A DNA stretch of 64,000 nt from Lachnospiraceae bacterium (GCA_017461725.1 JAFTXG010000015.1:124001-188000), one strand, 5' to 3'; positions 16,427 to 26,170 are shown, numbered from the stretch's first letter. The notes: generated by a model from the letters alone, not told the origin. Made by a program: numbers and translations.

Positions 16427-16455
16427 ATCATAACCGATTTACGCCAAACAAGCAA
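16427..16455 (-). promoter_or_regulatory. Promoter of the clpX paralogue
   Basis: On the minus strand TTGCTT (16455-16450), a 17-bp spacer and TATGAT (16432-16427), about 95 bp before the start codon. The rest of the 313-bp divergent spacer to 16644 holds no gene; a small hairpin (ATTCAAC/GTTGAAT) lies at 16540-16558. Confidence 0.7.
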
Positions 16456-16586
16456 GTAAACAAATCATAAAGTCTACGCTCCGTAGGTTGCCAACTGTTC
16501 CTCCACCCGATATAATCGACTTATCAACAATCAAATAGCATTCAACTCCTGGTTGAATATTTGTCTTTATTTCTAACGCTGAGTTA

Positions 16587-16614
16587 TTGTAATTTTACCG
16601 AAACATGTTTAAAT
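16587..16614 (+). promoter_or_regulatory. Promoter of the XRE-methyltransferase gene
   Basis: TTGTAA (16587-16592), a 16-bp spacer and TTAAAT (16609-16614), about 30 bp before the start codon, giving a very short leader with AAAGGAG. Confidence 0.5.
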
Positions 16615-16644
16615 TAGAATCAGCAGAGAAAGGAGACATACAAC

Positions 16645-17478
16645 ATGGATAATTATGTGGGATACTTCATTGCACAAAAAAGAAAAGAGCTGGGATATAC
16701 ACAGCAAAAGTTGGCCGACAAACTGAACATTTCCTTTCAGGCCGTTTCCAAATGGGAAAATGGAACATCTACTCCCGATATCGCACTTCTTCCTCATATA
16801 GCCCGTATTCTCAATACTTCAGTGGATGCTCTGGTTGGATATCATCCTTTGCCAAAGACTGCATATGAAGAAAAGTATAAGGATGAGAAATATTATTGGG
16901 GTATCACTCCCAGCAAACTGTGCTATGAGATTATGAAATTAAAGCCTCCCATTAAACCATATCGTGTTTTGGATATTGGCTGCGGCGAAGGTAAAAATGC
17001 CGTATTTCTCGCAAAAAACGGATATGCTGTTTCTGCTTTTGATATTGCAGAAGCAGGTTTAGTGAAAGCACGCAAATTAGCAGAGCATAATCATGTCGAA
17101 ATCGATTTTTTCAAGGCAGACATCAATGATTACATGCCTCTCGAACGATTTGATATTATCTTTTCCAGCGGTGTCTTCCATTACTTAACGCCTAATCTGC
17201 GCAAACTGTTTATTAATCAGTTAAAAAAATGTACATCCGTCCACGGAATCAATGTCATTAACGTTTTTGTAAATAAGCCATTCATTGCGGAAGCGCCTGA
17301 CCTGGAAGATATTGAGAAGCAAACAGAACCCTGGTATTCTGGGGAATTGTTTCATTATTACCATGATTGGTTGTTCCACCAAAACGATGAGACTATCTTT
17401 GACTGCAGCAGCGGAGGCGTTCCCCACAAACACTGTATGGATATATTGATCGCAGAGAAAATGGAGGAAGATCAATGA
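16645..17478 (+). CDS. XRE-type HTH domain fused to SAM-dependent methyltransferase
   Basis: 277 residues. Residues 5-62 form a Cro/CI helix-turn-helix ('KRKELGYTQQKLADKLNIS', 'AVSKWENG'). Residues 75-270 are a class I methyltransferase with motif I 'VLDIGCGEG' (108-116) and 'FDIIFSSGVFHYL', closest in style to TehB/UbiE-like small-molecule methyltransferases. The fusion suggests a regulator that senses SAM or a methylated compound, or an enzyme tethered to its operator. The next gene starts inside its last codons (ATGA overlap). A/T-rich codon use and a lone bicistron suggest acquisition by transfer. Confidence 0.85.
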   Translation: MDNYVGYFIAQKRKELGYTQQKLADKLNISFQAVSKWENGTSTPDIALLPHIARILNTSVDALVGYHPLPKTAYEEKYKDEKYYWGITPSKLCYEIMKLKPPIKPYRVLDIGCGEGKNAVFLAKNGYAVSAFDIAEAGLVKARKLAEHNHVEIDFFKADINDYMPLERFDIIFSSGVFHYLTPNLRKLFINQLKKCTSVHGINVINVFVNKPFIAEAPDLEDIEKQTEPWYSGELFHYYHDWLFHQNDETIFDCSSGGVPHKHCMDILIAEKMEEDQ

Positions 17479-18284
17479 AAACACCAGACTTTCACATACA
17501 TTCCTGCTTTTCTCCCGATTCGACCATGAGACCTGCCGAAGCAGTTGAAGCCGCCATAAAATCAGGAATTACCGATATGTGTTTCACAGAACACATGGAT
17601 CTGGGACATCATATCGATTCATTCAATCGCATTCCTCATTTTGACGAAATGTATGCGTCGATTTGCGATCTTCGATGCCAGTATCCAAATATTAACATCC
17701 ACTGCGGCATTGAGGCCGGCTATATTTCCCAAACCGCAAAGCAAACGGCACAGGTATTATCACAGCAGAATTTTGACTATGTACTGTTAAGTACTCACTG
17801 TGTAGACGGTTTGGATTGCTATCTTCCCGAATCTAAACGAGGGCGTGACAAAATCACCGCCTATACAAGATATCTGGAAACATTGTATGACTCCATAAGC
17901 GATACCTATTTGCTAAATCATTATGATTGCATAGGACACATAGGATATATTGCAAAATGCAGGTATTATGAAGACAACACGATGCCCTATGAACTCTTTC
18001 CGAAGTTATTTGATGCGATACTTTCACTGATTATAAAAAATGAGAAAGGCATTGAAGTCAACACCTCCGGCATAAAACGTGCAGGACATGTTCTCCCTCA
18101 CCCGAGCGTTATTCAAAGATATTATGAGTTGGGTGGGCGTATTATCACCATTGGATCTGATGCACATACGCCCGACCGCGTCGGCGCAAATGTGGCTGAT
18201 ACCATCGCCCTCATCAAAAATTGTGGATTTAAGGAATTCACTGTCTTTAACCGACGCGTTCCTGAATACTGTTCAATTATCTAA
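17475..18284 (+). CDS. PHP-domain phosphoesterase, histidinol-phosphatase (HisJ/HisK) family
   Basis: 269 residues. The metal-binding start 'DFHIHSCFSPDS' (H7, H9), 'TEHMDLG', 'LSTHCVDG' and 'IGSDAHTPDRVG' are the PHP polymerase-and-histidinol-phosphatase motifs. Members hydrolyse L-histidinol phosphate in histidine synthesis, but no his genes are nearby. Coupling with the XRE-methyltransferase hints at another phosphorylated substrate. It overlaps the gene before it by 4 bp and is followed by a terminator. Confidence 0.85.
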   Translation: MKTPDFHIHSCFSPDSTMRPAEAVEAAIKSGITDMCFTEHMDLGHHIDSFNRIPHFDEMYASICDLRCQYPNINIHCGIEAGYISQTAKQTAQVLSQQNFDYVLLSTHCVDGLDCYLPESKRGRDKITAYTRYLETLYDSISDTYLLNHYDCIGHIGYIAKCRYYEDNTMPYELFPKLFDAILSLIIKNEKGIEVNTSGIKRAGHVLPHPSVIQRYYELGGRIITIGSDAHTPDRVGANVADTIALIKNCGFKEFTVFNRRVPEYCSII

Positions 18285-18301
18285 TATTAATATATTTATA
18301 A

Positions 18302-18347
18302 AAGCCACCGCTTCATCAATCAGGACCGAGCGGTGGCTTATTTTTAT
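18302..18347 (+). terminator. Terminator of the XRE-methyltransferase/PHP operon
   Basis: AAGCCACCGCT (18302-18312) pairs perfectly with AGCGGTGGCTT (18329-18339), followed by ATTTTTAT. It lies between convergent genes and could also serve glyA. Confidence 0.88.
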
Positions 18348-18385
18348 AAGCTATATTTTGTTAATTCAGAGAAAACTCTACGGCA

Positions 18386-19639
18386 TTACTGGTACAGCGG
18401 GAACTTCTTGGTCAGCTCCGCCACCTTCGCTTTCACTTCTTCCTTCTTGTTCTCGAAGTCAAAGATACAATCTGCGATACAATCTGCAATGACCTTCATC
18501 TCCTCCACGCCGAAGCCACGGGTGGTCGCCGCTGGAGTACCCACGCGCACGCCGCTGGTCACGAAGGGACTGCGCTTCTCGCCAGGAACGGTGTTTTTGT
18601 TTGCGGTGATGTTCACCTCGTCCAGATTGTGCTCCAGCTGCTTTCCGGTCACATCCTCGTCAGAGAGGTCGATGAGCATCAGATGATTATCCGTGCCGCC
18701 GCTGACGATCTTTACGCCGCGCTCCATGAGACGGGCAGAAAGTGCCTGCGCATTTTCCACCACGCGCTTCGCGTACTCCTTGAACTCAGGCTGCAGCGCC
18801 TCGCCGAAGCACACTGCCTTACCGGCGATCACGTGCTCCAGAGGACCGCCCTGGGTTCCGGGGAAGATCGCCTTGTTGATCTTCTTGATCAGCTCCTCGC
18901 TGTTGGTCAGAATCAGACCGCCGCGGGGTCCACGAAGAGTCTTGTGAGTGGTCGTAGTGACAATATCTGCGTAAGGAACGGGGTTCATATGTGCACCGCC
19001 GGCTACCAGACCTGCGATGTGGGCCATATCCACCATCAGCATCGCGCCCACGCCGTGCGCAATGTTTGCCAGACGCTCAAAATCCAACGCGCGGCAGTAT
19101 GCGGAAGCGCCAGCTACCAGCAGCTTTGACTGAACCTCCTTCACCTGAGCCTCCAGTGCGTCGTAATCCAGGAAGCCGTCCTCATTTACACCGTATGCGA
19201 CGAAGTTATAATACTTACCACTCATGTTCGCGGGGCTTCCGTGGGTCAGATGCCCGCCCTGAGACAGGTCCATACCCATAACGGTGTCACCCACATTGAG
19301 AACGGCAAAGTATACCGCCAGGTTGGCCTGTGCGCCGGAGTGGGGCTGTACGTTGGCATATTTTGCGCCGAACAGCTTGCATGCACGGTCAATGGCCAGC
19401 TGCTCCACCACGTCCACGTGCTGGCAGCCGCCGTAGTAACGATGTCCCGGGTATCCTTCAGCATATTTATTCGTCAAGCATGAACCCATGGCAGCCATCA
19501 CCGCAGGGCTCACGATATTTTCAGAAGCAATCAGCTCAATATTGTCACGCTGTCTCTGAAGCTCTGCCTGCATCGCCTCCGCCAGCTCAGCGTCCTTGCT
19601 GCCAACAAATCCGATGGTGTCCATCATATCCTGAAACAT
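18386..19639 (-). CDS. glyA: Serine hydroxymethyltransferase
   Basis: 417 residues from MFQDMMDT, with GGAG 7 nt upstream. It interconverts serine and glycine with tetrahydrofolate, supplying one-carbon units in the cytoplasm. The PLP lysine is K233 in '[14 protein letters not shown]'; '[10 protein letters not shown]', '[15 protein letters not shown]' and '[10 protein letters not shown]' are diagnostic. Length and motifs are typical and nothing is missing. It is monocistronic here; a TATAAT-like -10 lies in the upstream spacer but no good -35 is seen. Confidence 0.97.
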   Translation of the reverse strand: MFQDMMDTIGFVGSKDAELAEAMQAELQRQRDNIELIASENIVSPAVMAAMGSCLTNKYAEGYPGHRYYGGCQHVDVVEQLAIDRACKLFGAKYANVQPHSGAQANLAVYFAVLNVGDTVMGMDLSQGGHLTHGSPANMSGKYYNFVAYGVNEDGFLDYDALEAQVKEVQSKLLVAGASAYCRALDFERLANIAHGVGAMLMVDMAHIAGLVAGGAHMNPVPYADIVTTTTHKTLRGPRGGLILTNSEELIKKINKAIFPGTQGGPLEHVIAGKAVCFGEALQPEFKEYAKRVVENAQALSARLMERGVKIVSGGTDNHLMLIDLSDEDVTGKQLEHNLDEVNITANKNTVPGEKRSPFVTSGVRVGTPAATTRGFGVEEMKVIADCIADCIFDFENKKEEVKAKVAELTKKFPLYQ

Positions 19640-19787
19640 AGTTTTCTCCTCTCGCATTCACAATCAGTCTTAATAAAACACATTTTACTTATTATACTCC
19701 CTTATATTCATTTTGCCTATTCTCCATTTTCACGAAATTACACTAAATAGCGAGCAATTCCTGTTCATTTTGTCGGAAAATTAGCGC

Positions 19788-19835
19788 AAAAGTGCCCCGC
19801 CAAGCGAATTTTTTCATCGCTGTGCGGAGCACTTT
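19788..19835 (-). terminator. Imperfect 19-bp inverted repeat, possible htrA terminator
   Basis: AAAGTGCCCCGCCAAGCGA and its near complement (16 of 19 paired) surround a short loop, 50 bp after the htrA stop on the minus strand. Only a short T-run (TTTT) is present on the 3' side, so termination is likely but not certain. Confidence 0.5.
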
Positions 19836-19881
19836 CCTGCAGGGCACTATATAGTGAAATCAACTAAAATGATGGGATACG

Positions 19882-21483
19882 TCATTCCTGTACATAATCC
19901 TTGCGATAGCCCAGTGTCACCTGGATCTGCATCTCCTCAAACTTTCCGGCTACCCGTCTCTGGATCGTCAGGGTCACCGTGGTGCCGCCCTCATAATAAT
20001 TCAGCGCATTGAGGAGGTCATCCCTGCTGCCGATGCTGATATCGTCAAGGGCTGTGATGATATCTCCGGGCAGGAGGTCACTGTTCGCCGCAGGACCATC
20101 CTCCGCAACGGAGGTTACATATGCACCGTCCGGCAATCCGTACATATCGCTGGAGCTGGTCTGAACACCGACACCAATGTATCCCATTTTCTCCGCACTG
20201 ACCTTGATCAATGTCTCTCTGGTCATCAGATCATCGATGATTTCTCTCACCAGACTGATCGGGATTGCAAAGCCCATCCCCTCCACGTTGGTGTCGGAAT
20301 ACTTCGCGGAATTGATGCCGATGACCTCGCCGCTCATATTCAGCAGCGCACCGCCGCTGTTTCCGGGATTGATGGCCGCATCCGTCTGAACCAGAGTCAT
20401 CACTTTGTCCTCGATCGTCACTTCACGGTTCACTGCACTGATATATCCGACAGTCAGGACCTGTCCGTAACCAAGTGCGTTTCCGATGGCAACCACCTTG
20501 TGACCAACCTCGACCTCATTTTCGGAGCCCAGCGTCGCGATGGCGATGGAGGACTTGGTGGAAACCCGCATATCCTTCAGCATAACTGCTACCACTGCCA
20601 GATCATTGTCCGGCGCAGTCCCCTTCACATAGGCCTCCACCGTCTCACCGTCCACAAAGGTGACGGTCAGGCTGTTTGCTCCCTCAATCACGTGATAGTT
20701 GGTGACAATCAACAGTTCAGACTCATTCTGACCGATAATGATGCCGCTTCCGCTGCCCTGTACTTCATCCTCATAGCTGTAAAAACCAAAATTATAATTG
20801 TAAGTCGCCGTATTGGTGATCGCCACAACGGAGGGAAGCGCCTTTTGGTACACCGCCTGCACATCCGTTTCCGACTCACCGGTGGTATTGACCACCGTTC
20901 CGTTGGGAATCGTGTTATCTATTTTGTCTGCGTACTCCTCTACCCGGTCAGCTGCATCCAGCACATGTTCAAATCTGTCCACGTATCCCGTCAGATGCAT
21001 CACGCCGATGAACGCACCGGCTGTGGCTCCGCCAAACAAAACTCCGCAGAGAACAGCTGCCAGAACTCTGCCCAACAGTCTTCTTCCGCCCTTCCGCTGA
21101 CGCTTTTCCGTTTTTTTCTGCTGTTTTTCGTGACGTCTGGCCTCCTTCGCCGCACGGCTCAATTCTTTGGCGGAAGCCTCCGCATAGGCACCGGTATGAG
21201 TATATGTGGCTCCGCTCGCCGCATTTCCGTAATGACTCTGCTCAGCGGCTCTCTCATATACATTCTCCTCGATTTTCTCCTGTGTCTTCTCCTCTGCTTT
21301 TGGAGGAACAACCGACTGCCAGCCATAGATGCCGTCCTGAGAAATCTCCTCGCCATTCACGGACTTTACAGCCTTTTCCTCTGCTGCCGTTTGCTCGGCA
21401 GTCCCCTCCGGTTCGGGTGTGTTATGCTCTCCTTTCATCAGGCGATCATAATCTATATTGTCAAAATATCCGTTCTCATTCAT
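19882..21483 (-). CDS. htrA: HtrA/DegP-like membrane-anchored serine protease
   Basis: 533 residues. The first 135 are a charged cytoplasmic region of low complexity, then one transmembrane helix (about 138-162) and an extracellular trypsin-like domain with H264 ('TNYHVIEGA'), D294 ('DNDLAVVAV') and S376 ('INPGNSGGALL'), then a C-terminal PDZ domain (about 430-515, 'DGPAANSDLLPGDIITAL'). This is the N-in anchored HtrA layout of Firmicutes, for surface protein quality control. An AGGAGG site precedes the start. A terminator separates it from the LCP gene upstream. Confidence 0.93.
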   Translation of the reverse strand: MNENGYFDNIDYDRLMKGEHNTPEPEGTAEQTAAEEKAVKSVNGEEISQDGIYGWQSVVPPKAEEKTQEKIEENVYERAAEQSHYGNAASGATYTHTGAYAEASAKELSRAAKEARRHEKQQKKTEKRQRKGGRRLLGRVLAAVLCGVLFGGATAGAFIGVMHLTGYVDRFEHVLDAADRVEEYADKIDNTIPNGTVVNTTGESETDVQAVYQKALPSVVAITNTATYNYNFGFYSYEDEVQGSGSGIIIGQNESELLIVTNYHVIEGANSLTVTFVDGETVEAYVKGTAPDNDLAVVAVMLKDMRVSTKSSIAIATLGSENEVEVGHKVVAIGNALGYGQVLTVGYISAVNREVTIEDKVMTLVQTDAAINPGNSGGALLNMSGEVIGINSAKYSDTNVEGMGFAIPISLVREIIDDLMTRETLIKVSAEKMGYIGVGVQTSSSDMYGLPDGAYVTSVAEDGPAANSDLLPGDIITALDDISIGSRDDLLNALNYYEGGTTVTLTIQRRVAGKFEEMQIQVTLGYRKDYVQE

Positions 21484-21567
21484 TCACTTGTCCTCCTTTT
21501 TGGATTTTGTGATGTAAGTTTATCAATCAGTTGTGATGAATATGTGTCCCGCTGATTAAGAAACTTT

Positions 21568-21610
21568 AAAAATCATAAAACTGCGGCAAACATTCCAGGC
21601 CTGCCGCAGT
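21568..21610 (-). terminator. Terminator of the GT2-transferase-LCP operon
   Basis: On the minus strand ACTGCGGCA (21610-21602) pairs with TGCCGCAGT (21588-21580), followed by TTTTATGATTTTT, 40 bp after the LCP stop. Confidence 0.85.
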
Positions 21611-21649
21611 CTATTATTCACCATATAAAACCCTGTTACTCTGCCCGCA

Positions 21650-22963
21650 TCAGTCTGCATAAATGTTGCTGGTCCGGGCGATCTGCTCACTGAGGGCAAT
21701 CACCTGGTCAGATGCCACATACTCCTCGTTATCATAGAGAATCCGATGCAGCTCCGTCACATTGGTCAGCAGGTCCTTCGCAATGATACAGTCCTGTGTT
21801 CCTATCATCGCTCCGCCTCTCTCCGCCGGGAATCCGGAAGACTGATCCAGATAATATTTGGTCAGATCGGGAATCAACTCTCCAATATCCTTGAGGGACA
21901 TATCGGTCTGTACATTGGGAAATACATTCTGAGAGATCGCAATCAGTGACGCCAGATTAGTCTTCTTTGCCTTCTCAAACAGCTGGGCAACCACCTGACG
22001 CTGTGTGTCCGCACGGCCATAGTCCATGCCGACCTGACGGATACGACAAAGAGCTACCGCCTGAAGTCCGTTCAGCGTCTGGAAACCAGGTCCTTCGATA
22101 TAAGTAACCGGAAGACCGGTAGCCGCTGCAGTCGTCTCAATGTAGCTGTTCAGCCAATATCCTCCGCCTTTTTCATCCGGAATCCTCGCATAGAAAATCT
22201 CCTCGGAAACCTCGATATCCACACCGCCCATCTCGTCGATGGCCTTTGCAACCGCATACCAGTTAACTGTCACATAATGATCAATTCGAAGGTCAAGGTT
22301 TGTATTCAACGCTTCGATGGCCTGAACCGCTCCGCCTTTGTTATAAGCGGAGTTGATTTTTCCAAACTCACCATTTTTGCTGATTTGCAGATAGGTGTCT
22401 CGATATACGGAAACCATGTTGATCTCGCCGTTGTCCTTGTTCACACTGACCAGCAGAATAACATCGCTGAGTCCATCATCCAGATTTGCCATGTTACGCT
22501 TGTCGATACCAAACACGGCAAACGTAGTGTATCCCTCAATTTTCTCAATTGTACCCTTAGGCAGATCATTTACCACCACATCTCCTCCGGCCCCAAACTG
22601 TATGTTGTTGCTTCCGCTGGGTGGCTGAATCTTATTGAATTGGCTAACTATAAACAGTCCCACACAGACGATGGCCAGTAAAAGGACCTCAATAATCGTA
22701 ACGGCAATCATCATGCGGCGACGTTTCTTTTTCTTTGCAGACATTTTCTTGCCGGATTTTCCTTTGGAAGAAGTACTGCTCTTCTTGCCGGCAGAAGACT
22801 TACTTGCTGCAGTTTCTTTTGAAGCTTTGGTAGATTTCTTTCTCGGCACTTCCTCTTCCTCCACATCATCAAACCGGTCGTCGAACTCACTGTAGCTGTC
22901 ATCCCACTGGTACTCGTCGTCCCAGTTATACTCGTCTTCCTCATTTACATATTTCTTGCTCAT
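21650..22963 (-). CDS. LytR-CpsA-Psr (LCP) family glycopolymer ligase
   Basis: 437 residues from MSKKYVNEEDEYNW, chosen because GGAGATGGAG lies just upstream; a TTG in the previous stop context is rejected. An acidic, then Lys/Ser-rich cytoplasmic head (about 1-95), one transmembrane helix ('IAVTIIEVLLLAIVCVGLFI'), then the extracellular LCP domain with 'SDVILLVSVNKDNGEINMVS', 'YRDTYLQI', 'INSAYNKGG' and 'CRIRQVGMDYGRADTQRQ'. LCP enzymes move polyprenyl-linked glycopolymers onto peptidoglycan. It directly follows the polyprenyl sugar transferase, which fits. Confidence 0.92.
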   Translation of the reverse strand: MSKKYVNEEDEYNWDDEYQWDDSYSEFDDRFDDVEEEEVPRKKSTKASKETAASKSSAGKKSSTSSKGKSGKKMSAKKKKRRRMMIAVTIIEVLLLAIVCVGLFIVSQFNKIQPPSGSNNIQFGAGGDVVVNDLPKGTIEKIEGYTTFAVFGIDKRNMANLDDGLSDVILLVSVNKDNGEINMVSVYRDTYLQISKNGEFGKINSAYNKGGAVQAIEALNTNLDLRIDHYVTVNWYAVAKAIDEMGGVDIEVSEEIFYARIPDEKGGGYWLNSYIETTAAATGLPVTYIEGPGFQTLNGLQAVALCRIRQVGMDYGRADTQRQVVAQLFEKAKKTNLASLIAISQNVFPNVQTDMSLKDIGELIPDLTKYYLDQSSGFPAERGGAMIGTQDCIIAKDLLTNVTELHRILYDNEEYVASDQVIALSEQIARTSNIYAD

Positions 22964-22980
22964 GTTTTCTCCATCTCCTC

Positions 22981-24381
22981 TCAATAGGCATTTTTGTTGA
23001 TAAAGCCCCTGAAAAAGGTTAGTAAAATAATTTTGATATCAAGACCCAGGGTCCAGTTTTCTATATAATAAAGGTCACACTCTATACGTTTTAAAATAGA
23101 AGTATCTCCTCTATATCCGTTTATCTGCGCCCATCCGGTAATTCCGGGACGCACCTGATGCTTGATCATATAACGGGGTATCTCTTCTTTAAACTTCTCC
23201 ACAAACTGAGGTCTCTCCGGACGAGGTCCCACAAGACTCATATTTCCGATGAGAACATTCCACATCTGGGGAAGCTCGTCGATGCTGGTCTTGCGAATAA
23301 AACTGCCAAAGCGGGTAACTCTGGGATCCCCCTTTGTCGTCCAGCCTTTTTTCTCATCGGCCTCCGTCTGCATCGCCATAGAACGGAATTTATACATGGT
23401 AAAGGGACGATTATGCAGTCCGATACGCTCCTGCTTAAACAGGACCGGGCCCGGTGACGATAATTTGACACCGGCCGCCGTGATCAGCATGATCGGGCTG
23501 AAAAGAATCAACGCCACGATGGCACCAAAAATATCGACAGCCCGCTTTACTGCCGCATTAAAAGAATCACTGAGCGGTACATAACGAATATGGATCACCG
23601 GAAGTCCCAACAAATCCTCGGTATAAGGTCTGGTGGGAATGATCTTCGCGTAATCCGGAATAAATTTGGTGTGAACGCCGGATTTTTCGCAGAGAACCAC
23701 GATCTCCTCCAGCTTGTCGTACTCTTTCAGACCAAGGGTGATCGCGATCTCATCCAGATGACTTACCTCCAGAATCTCCTCCAGATGACCGGTACCGCCA
23801 AGCACCTTGACTCCTTTGTACTCCGTTCCCCTCTCCGCAAAATCATCCAGAATACCGCGGATATTGTAACCCCAGATCGGATTTTCCCGCACACGATCAA
23901 TATAGGAAAGTGCCGCGCGGCTGTATCCGATCAGCAAAATACTCTTCTGATTATAGCCTTTTTTGCGCATCCGATGCAGGAAAAACCGGAGAGTCAGCCG
24001 AAAACCAAAATCCAGAGTGATATTGATTCCGAAAAACAGCAAGACCATCGGACGGGAAAAATGCATCAGATCGTCTTTACCAAGATACAGGTAGGCCATG
24101 AAAGACAGCAAGGCCAACAGGTTTGCCTGAGCCAGCTTACCGAGCTCATGCCTTCTCCCCATCACTCGCTTCGGCGTGTACAACTGGTTCATCCAGTAGA
24201 GGATCAGACAAATCGGCACAACAGCGACCAGATGCAGGAAATAGAACTCTGCACGGTAAGCCGGAACACGATCTCCCACAATGAAGACCAGCCAGTAAGC
24301 CAGCAAGTAGGATACGATTACAATTATACCGTCGATCACGACATGAAGCTGGTTCAATCGTTTTTGATTATCTTCAATCAT
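22981..24381 (-). CDS. Polyprenyl-phosphate sugar-1-phosphate transferase (exopolysaccharide initiating)
   Basis: 466 residues. Four to five N-terminal transmembrane helices, a CoA-binding-like nucleotide domain (about 140-250), another helix (about 280-302) and the C-terminal bacterial sugar transferase domain ('KFRSMAMQTEAD', 'RKTSIDELPQMWNVLIGNMS', 'LVGPRPERPQFV', 'RPGITGWAQINGYRG'). It transfers a sugar-1-phosphate from a UDP-sugar to undecaprenyl phosphate at the membrane, the first step of exopolysaccharide assembly (WcaJ/CpsE type). It overlaps the upstream glycosyltransferase by 4 bp. Confidence 0.93.
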   Translation of the reverse strand: MIEDNQKRLNQLHVVIDGIIVIVSYLLAYWLVFIVGDRVPAYRAEFYFLHLVAVVPICLILYWMNQLYTPKRVMGRRHELGKLAQANLLALLSFMAYLYLGKDDLMHFSRPMVLLFFGINITLDFGFRLTLRFFLHRMRKKGYNQKSILLIGYSRAALSYIDRVRENPIWGYNIRGILDDFAERGTEYKGVKVLGGTGHLEEILEVSHLDEIAITLGLKEYDKLEEIVVLCEKSGVHTKFIPDYAKIIPTRPYTEDLLGLPVIHIRYVPLSDSFNAAVKRAVDIFGAIVALILFSPIMLITAAGVKLSSPGPVLFKQERIGLHNRPFTMYKFRSMAMQTEADEKKGWTTKGDPRVTRFGSFIRKTSIDELPQMWNVLIGNMSLVGPRPERPQFVEKFKEEIPRYMIKHQVRPGITGWAQINGYRGDTSILKRIECDLYYIENWTLGLDIKIILLTFFRGFINKNAY

Positions 24382-25355
24382 TTTTTAAGCCTTCTTTTCA
24401 AAAACTCGGCCGCATAGATAACGGTATTAACAATCAGCAGCCACTCTATATACAGATAATTTCCCAAACGGCTCCAGACAAACGGAACCTTGCGGCAATT
24501 TTTGCGCGTGACAAAGCCTTCCTTCAAGCCTGCTTTGTACTCATCCCCAAAGCCCATGTTGACAAAGAAGCGAAGCTTCACCAGCCAACCCAGCATCAGG
24601 GGGAGCCAATTCAGAATAAGGAAAGGCAGCGGCATATTTTTATAGTTCAGATACACACTGTTTCTGGCGGACAGCTTAACCTTAAAGGCATTGTAGCGTG
24701 AGCCGCTGGTACCGCTGCCCACATGATAAACCTTAGCCTCCGGCTCATACCGATTCTGATAGCCGTGGATCAGCGCGCGATACCCCACATCGATGTCCTC
24801 AAGATAAGCAAAATGCAGCTCATCAAACACGCCTATCTCATCGAACACGGCTCTGCGATAGATAGCCGCGCCTGCGCAGGCGGAAAATATCCGGCCCGGC
24901 TTACTGTACTTATCCACCGACTGCCCGACACCTCGCTGAAACGCCCAACCCAGCGCACAGTAGGAATCTCCCGCGTCATCCAGCAGATGACGATTGCAGG
25001 CCTGAATCATCTTCGGACTGACAGAGAATATCCGCTCATCCGCCTCGATGGCTCCGATCAGCTTTTCCACATAATCCGGAAAAGGAATCGTATCATTATT
25101 CAGCAGAATCACATAATCGCTGCCGCTCTGTCGGATCCCCTCATTCACCGCACGGCTGAACCCATAATTTTTATCAAAACAGATCACCTTTACTCCGGGA
25201 AACCACGCATCCAGACCCTCCGCGCTGCCGTCGACGGAACCGTTATCCACCACCAGCACCTCAAAGTCCCGAATCGTCTGTTCCGCAAGAGCGGTCAGAC
25301 AATCCTCCATAAACGCCTTCCCGTTGTAATTAGGGATCACAATCGTTGCCTTCAT
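24378..25355 (-). CDS. Family 2 glycosyltransferase
   Basis: 325 residues from MKATIVIPNYNGKAF, with AAGGAG 7 nt upstream; the longer frame is rejected. GT-A motifs: 'IPNYNG', 'NNDTIPFPDY' (the metal-binding region), and 'AYLEDIDVGYRAL' with the catalytic Asp. The C-terminal part carries a hydrophobic segment near 'LPFLILNWLPLMLGWLV' that may anchor it. Rhamnosyltransferase-like enzymes look similar. First gene of a three-gene operon with the sugar transferase and LCP ligase, so it likely extends the lipid-linked glycan. Confidence 0.9.
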   Translation of the reverse strand: MKATIVIPNYNGKAFMEDCLTALAEQTIRDFEVLVVDNGSVDGSAEGLDAWFPGVKVICFDKNYGFSRAVNEGIRQSGSDYVILLNNDTIPFPDYVEKLIGAIEADERIFSVSPKMIQACNRHLLDDAGDSYCALGWAFQRGVGQSVDKYSKPGRIFSACAGAAIYRRAVFDEIGVFDELHFAYLEDIDVGYRALIHGYQNRYEPEAKVYHVGSGTSGSRYNAFKVKLSARNSVYLNYKNMPLPFLILNWLPLMLGWLVKLRFFVNMGFGDEYKAGLKEGFVTRKNCRKVPFVWSRLGNYLYIEWLLIVNTVIYAAEFLKRRLKK

Positions 25356-25421
25356 CAAAACTCTCCTTATGAGAACATCGATCCTCCGCCGAAAAGCGAG
25401 ACATCTCAATCCTCTTACGGT

Positions 25422-25450
25422 ATTCTACCCTAAAAAAGCGATATCGTCAA
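25422..25450 (-). promoter_or_regulatory. Promoter of the exopolysaccharide/LCP operon
   Basis: On the minus strand TTGACG (25450-25445), a 17-bp spacer and TAGAAT (25427-25422), 67 bp before the GT2 start. The spacer overlaps an AGCGA/TCGCT stem with six T that may terminate the M50 peptidase gene upstream. Confidence 0.75.
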
Positions 25451-25494
25451 CTTTTTCGCTCAAATGTCATATATTCTTAAAAACTTTGTCACAT

Positions 25495-26157
25495 TTAAAG
25501 TCCCACAAGGGTCATTGACAGCTGAAGCATACCGTTTAACAGCCAATTACAGAGTGCGCTTATGGGCAAAACATCGATATTCAGAACATTTTCCAACATA
25601 ATCAGACCAATCAGTATGAAGGTGCCGTATCGCTCATAGCGCATATATCCAAAATAATATCGCTCCGGAAGCACTGCTCCCAGCACCTTGGAACCGTCCA
25701 GCGGCGGAATCGGAATCAGATTGAAAACACCCAGTCCCAGATTAACCGAAATAATATTCAGCAAAATATTATACACGGCCTCCACCGGCATCCCGGTTCT
25801 GAAAAAGAACAGATTTTTCCAGAGCAGTGTGTAGATGAGGCACGCCAAGAAAGCCAACAGAAAGTTGGTGATCGGACCTGCCACTGCCACCAGCACCATG
25901 CCGCGCTTACCATTCCGATACTTTCTGGGATTGACCTGCACCGGCTTCGCCCAGCCGATCTTAAAGACGGCAAGACAAAGCACACCCATCAGATCCAGAT
26001 GGCGGAGGGGATTTAAGGACAGCCGTCCCTGACGCCTGGGGGTGTCATCTCCCAGCCACACAGACATGAGACCATGGGCACATTCATGAAGGATAATTGC
26101 CAGCAATACCGCCGGCAGGGAATATAAAAGATCAAAAAACTGTTCCTGATAATTCAT
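25495..26157 (-). CDS. Site-2-protease family membrane metallopeptidase (M50, YwhC-like)
   Basis: 220 residues with about five to six transmembrane segments. 'ILHECAHGLMSVWLGD' supplies the zinc-binding HExxH (HECAH), and 'NLIPIPPLDGSK' gives the third ligand Asp. This is the short M50B group without a PDZ domain. It cleaves substrates within the membrane; the target is not known. It lies 13 bp after the SEDS gene, so the two form an operon. Confidence 0.92.
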   Translation of the reverse strand: MNYQEQFFDLLYSLPAVLLAIILHECAHGLMSVWLGDDTPRRQGRLSLNPLRHLDLMGVLCLAVFKIGWAKPVQVNPRKYRNGKRGMVLVAVAGPITNFLLAFLACLIYTLLWKNLFFFRTGMPVEAVYNILLNIISVNLGLGVFNLIPIPPLDGSKVLGAVLPERYYFGYMRYERYGTFILIGLIMLENVLNIDVLPISALCNWLLNGMLQLSMTLVGL

Positions 26158-26170
26158 TTAGCGATAAACC

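Noticed and set aside
16645..17478. XRE-methyltransferase as a restriction-modification enzyme
   Set aside because: The methyltransferase half lacks DNA methylase motifs (such as DPPY) and there is no restriction gene; it resembles small-molecule methyltransferases.
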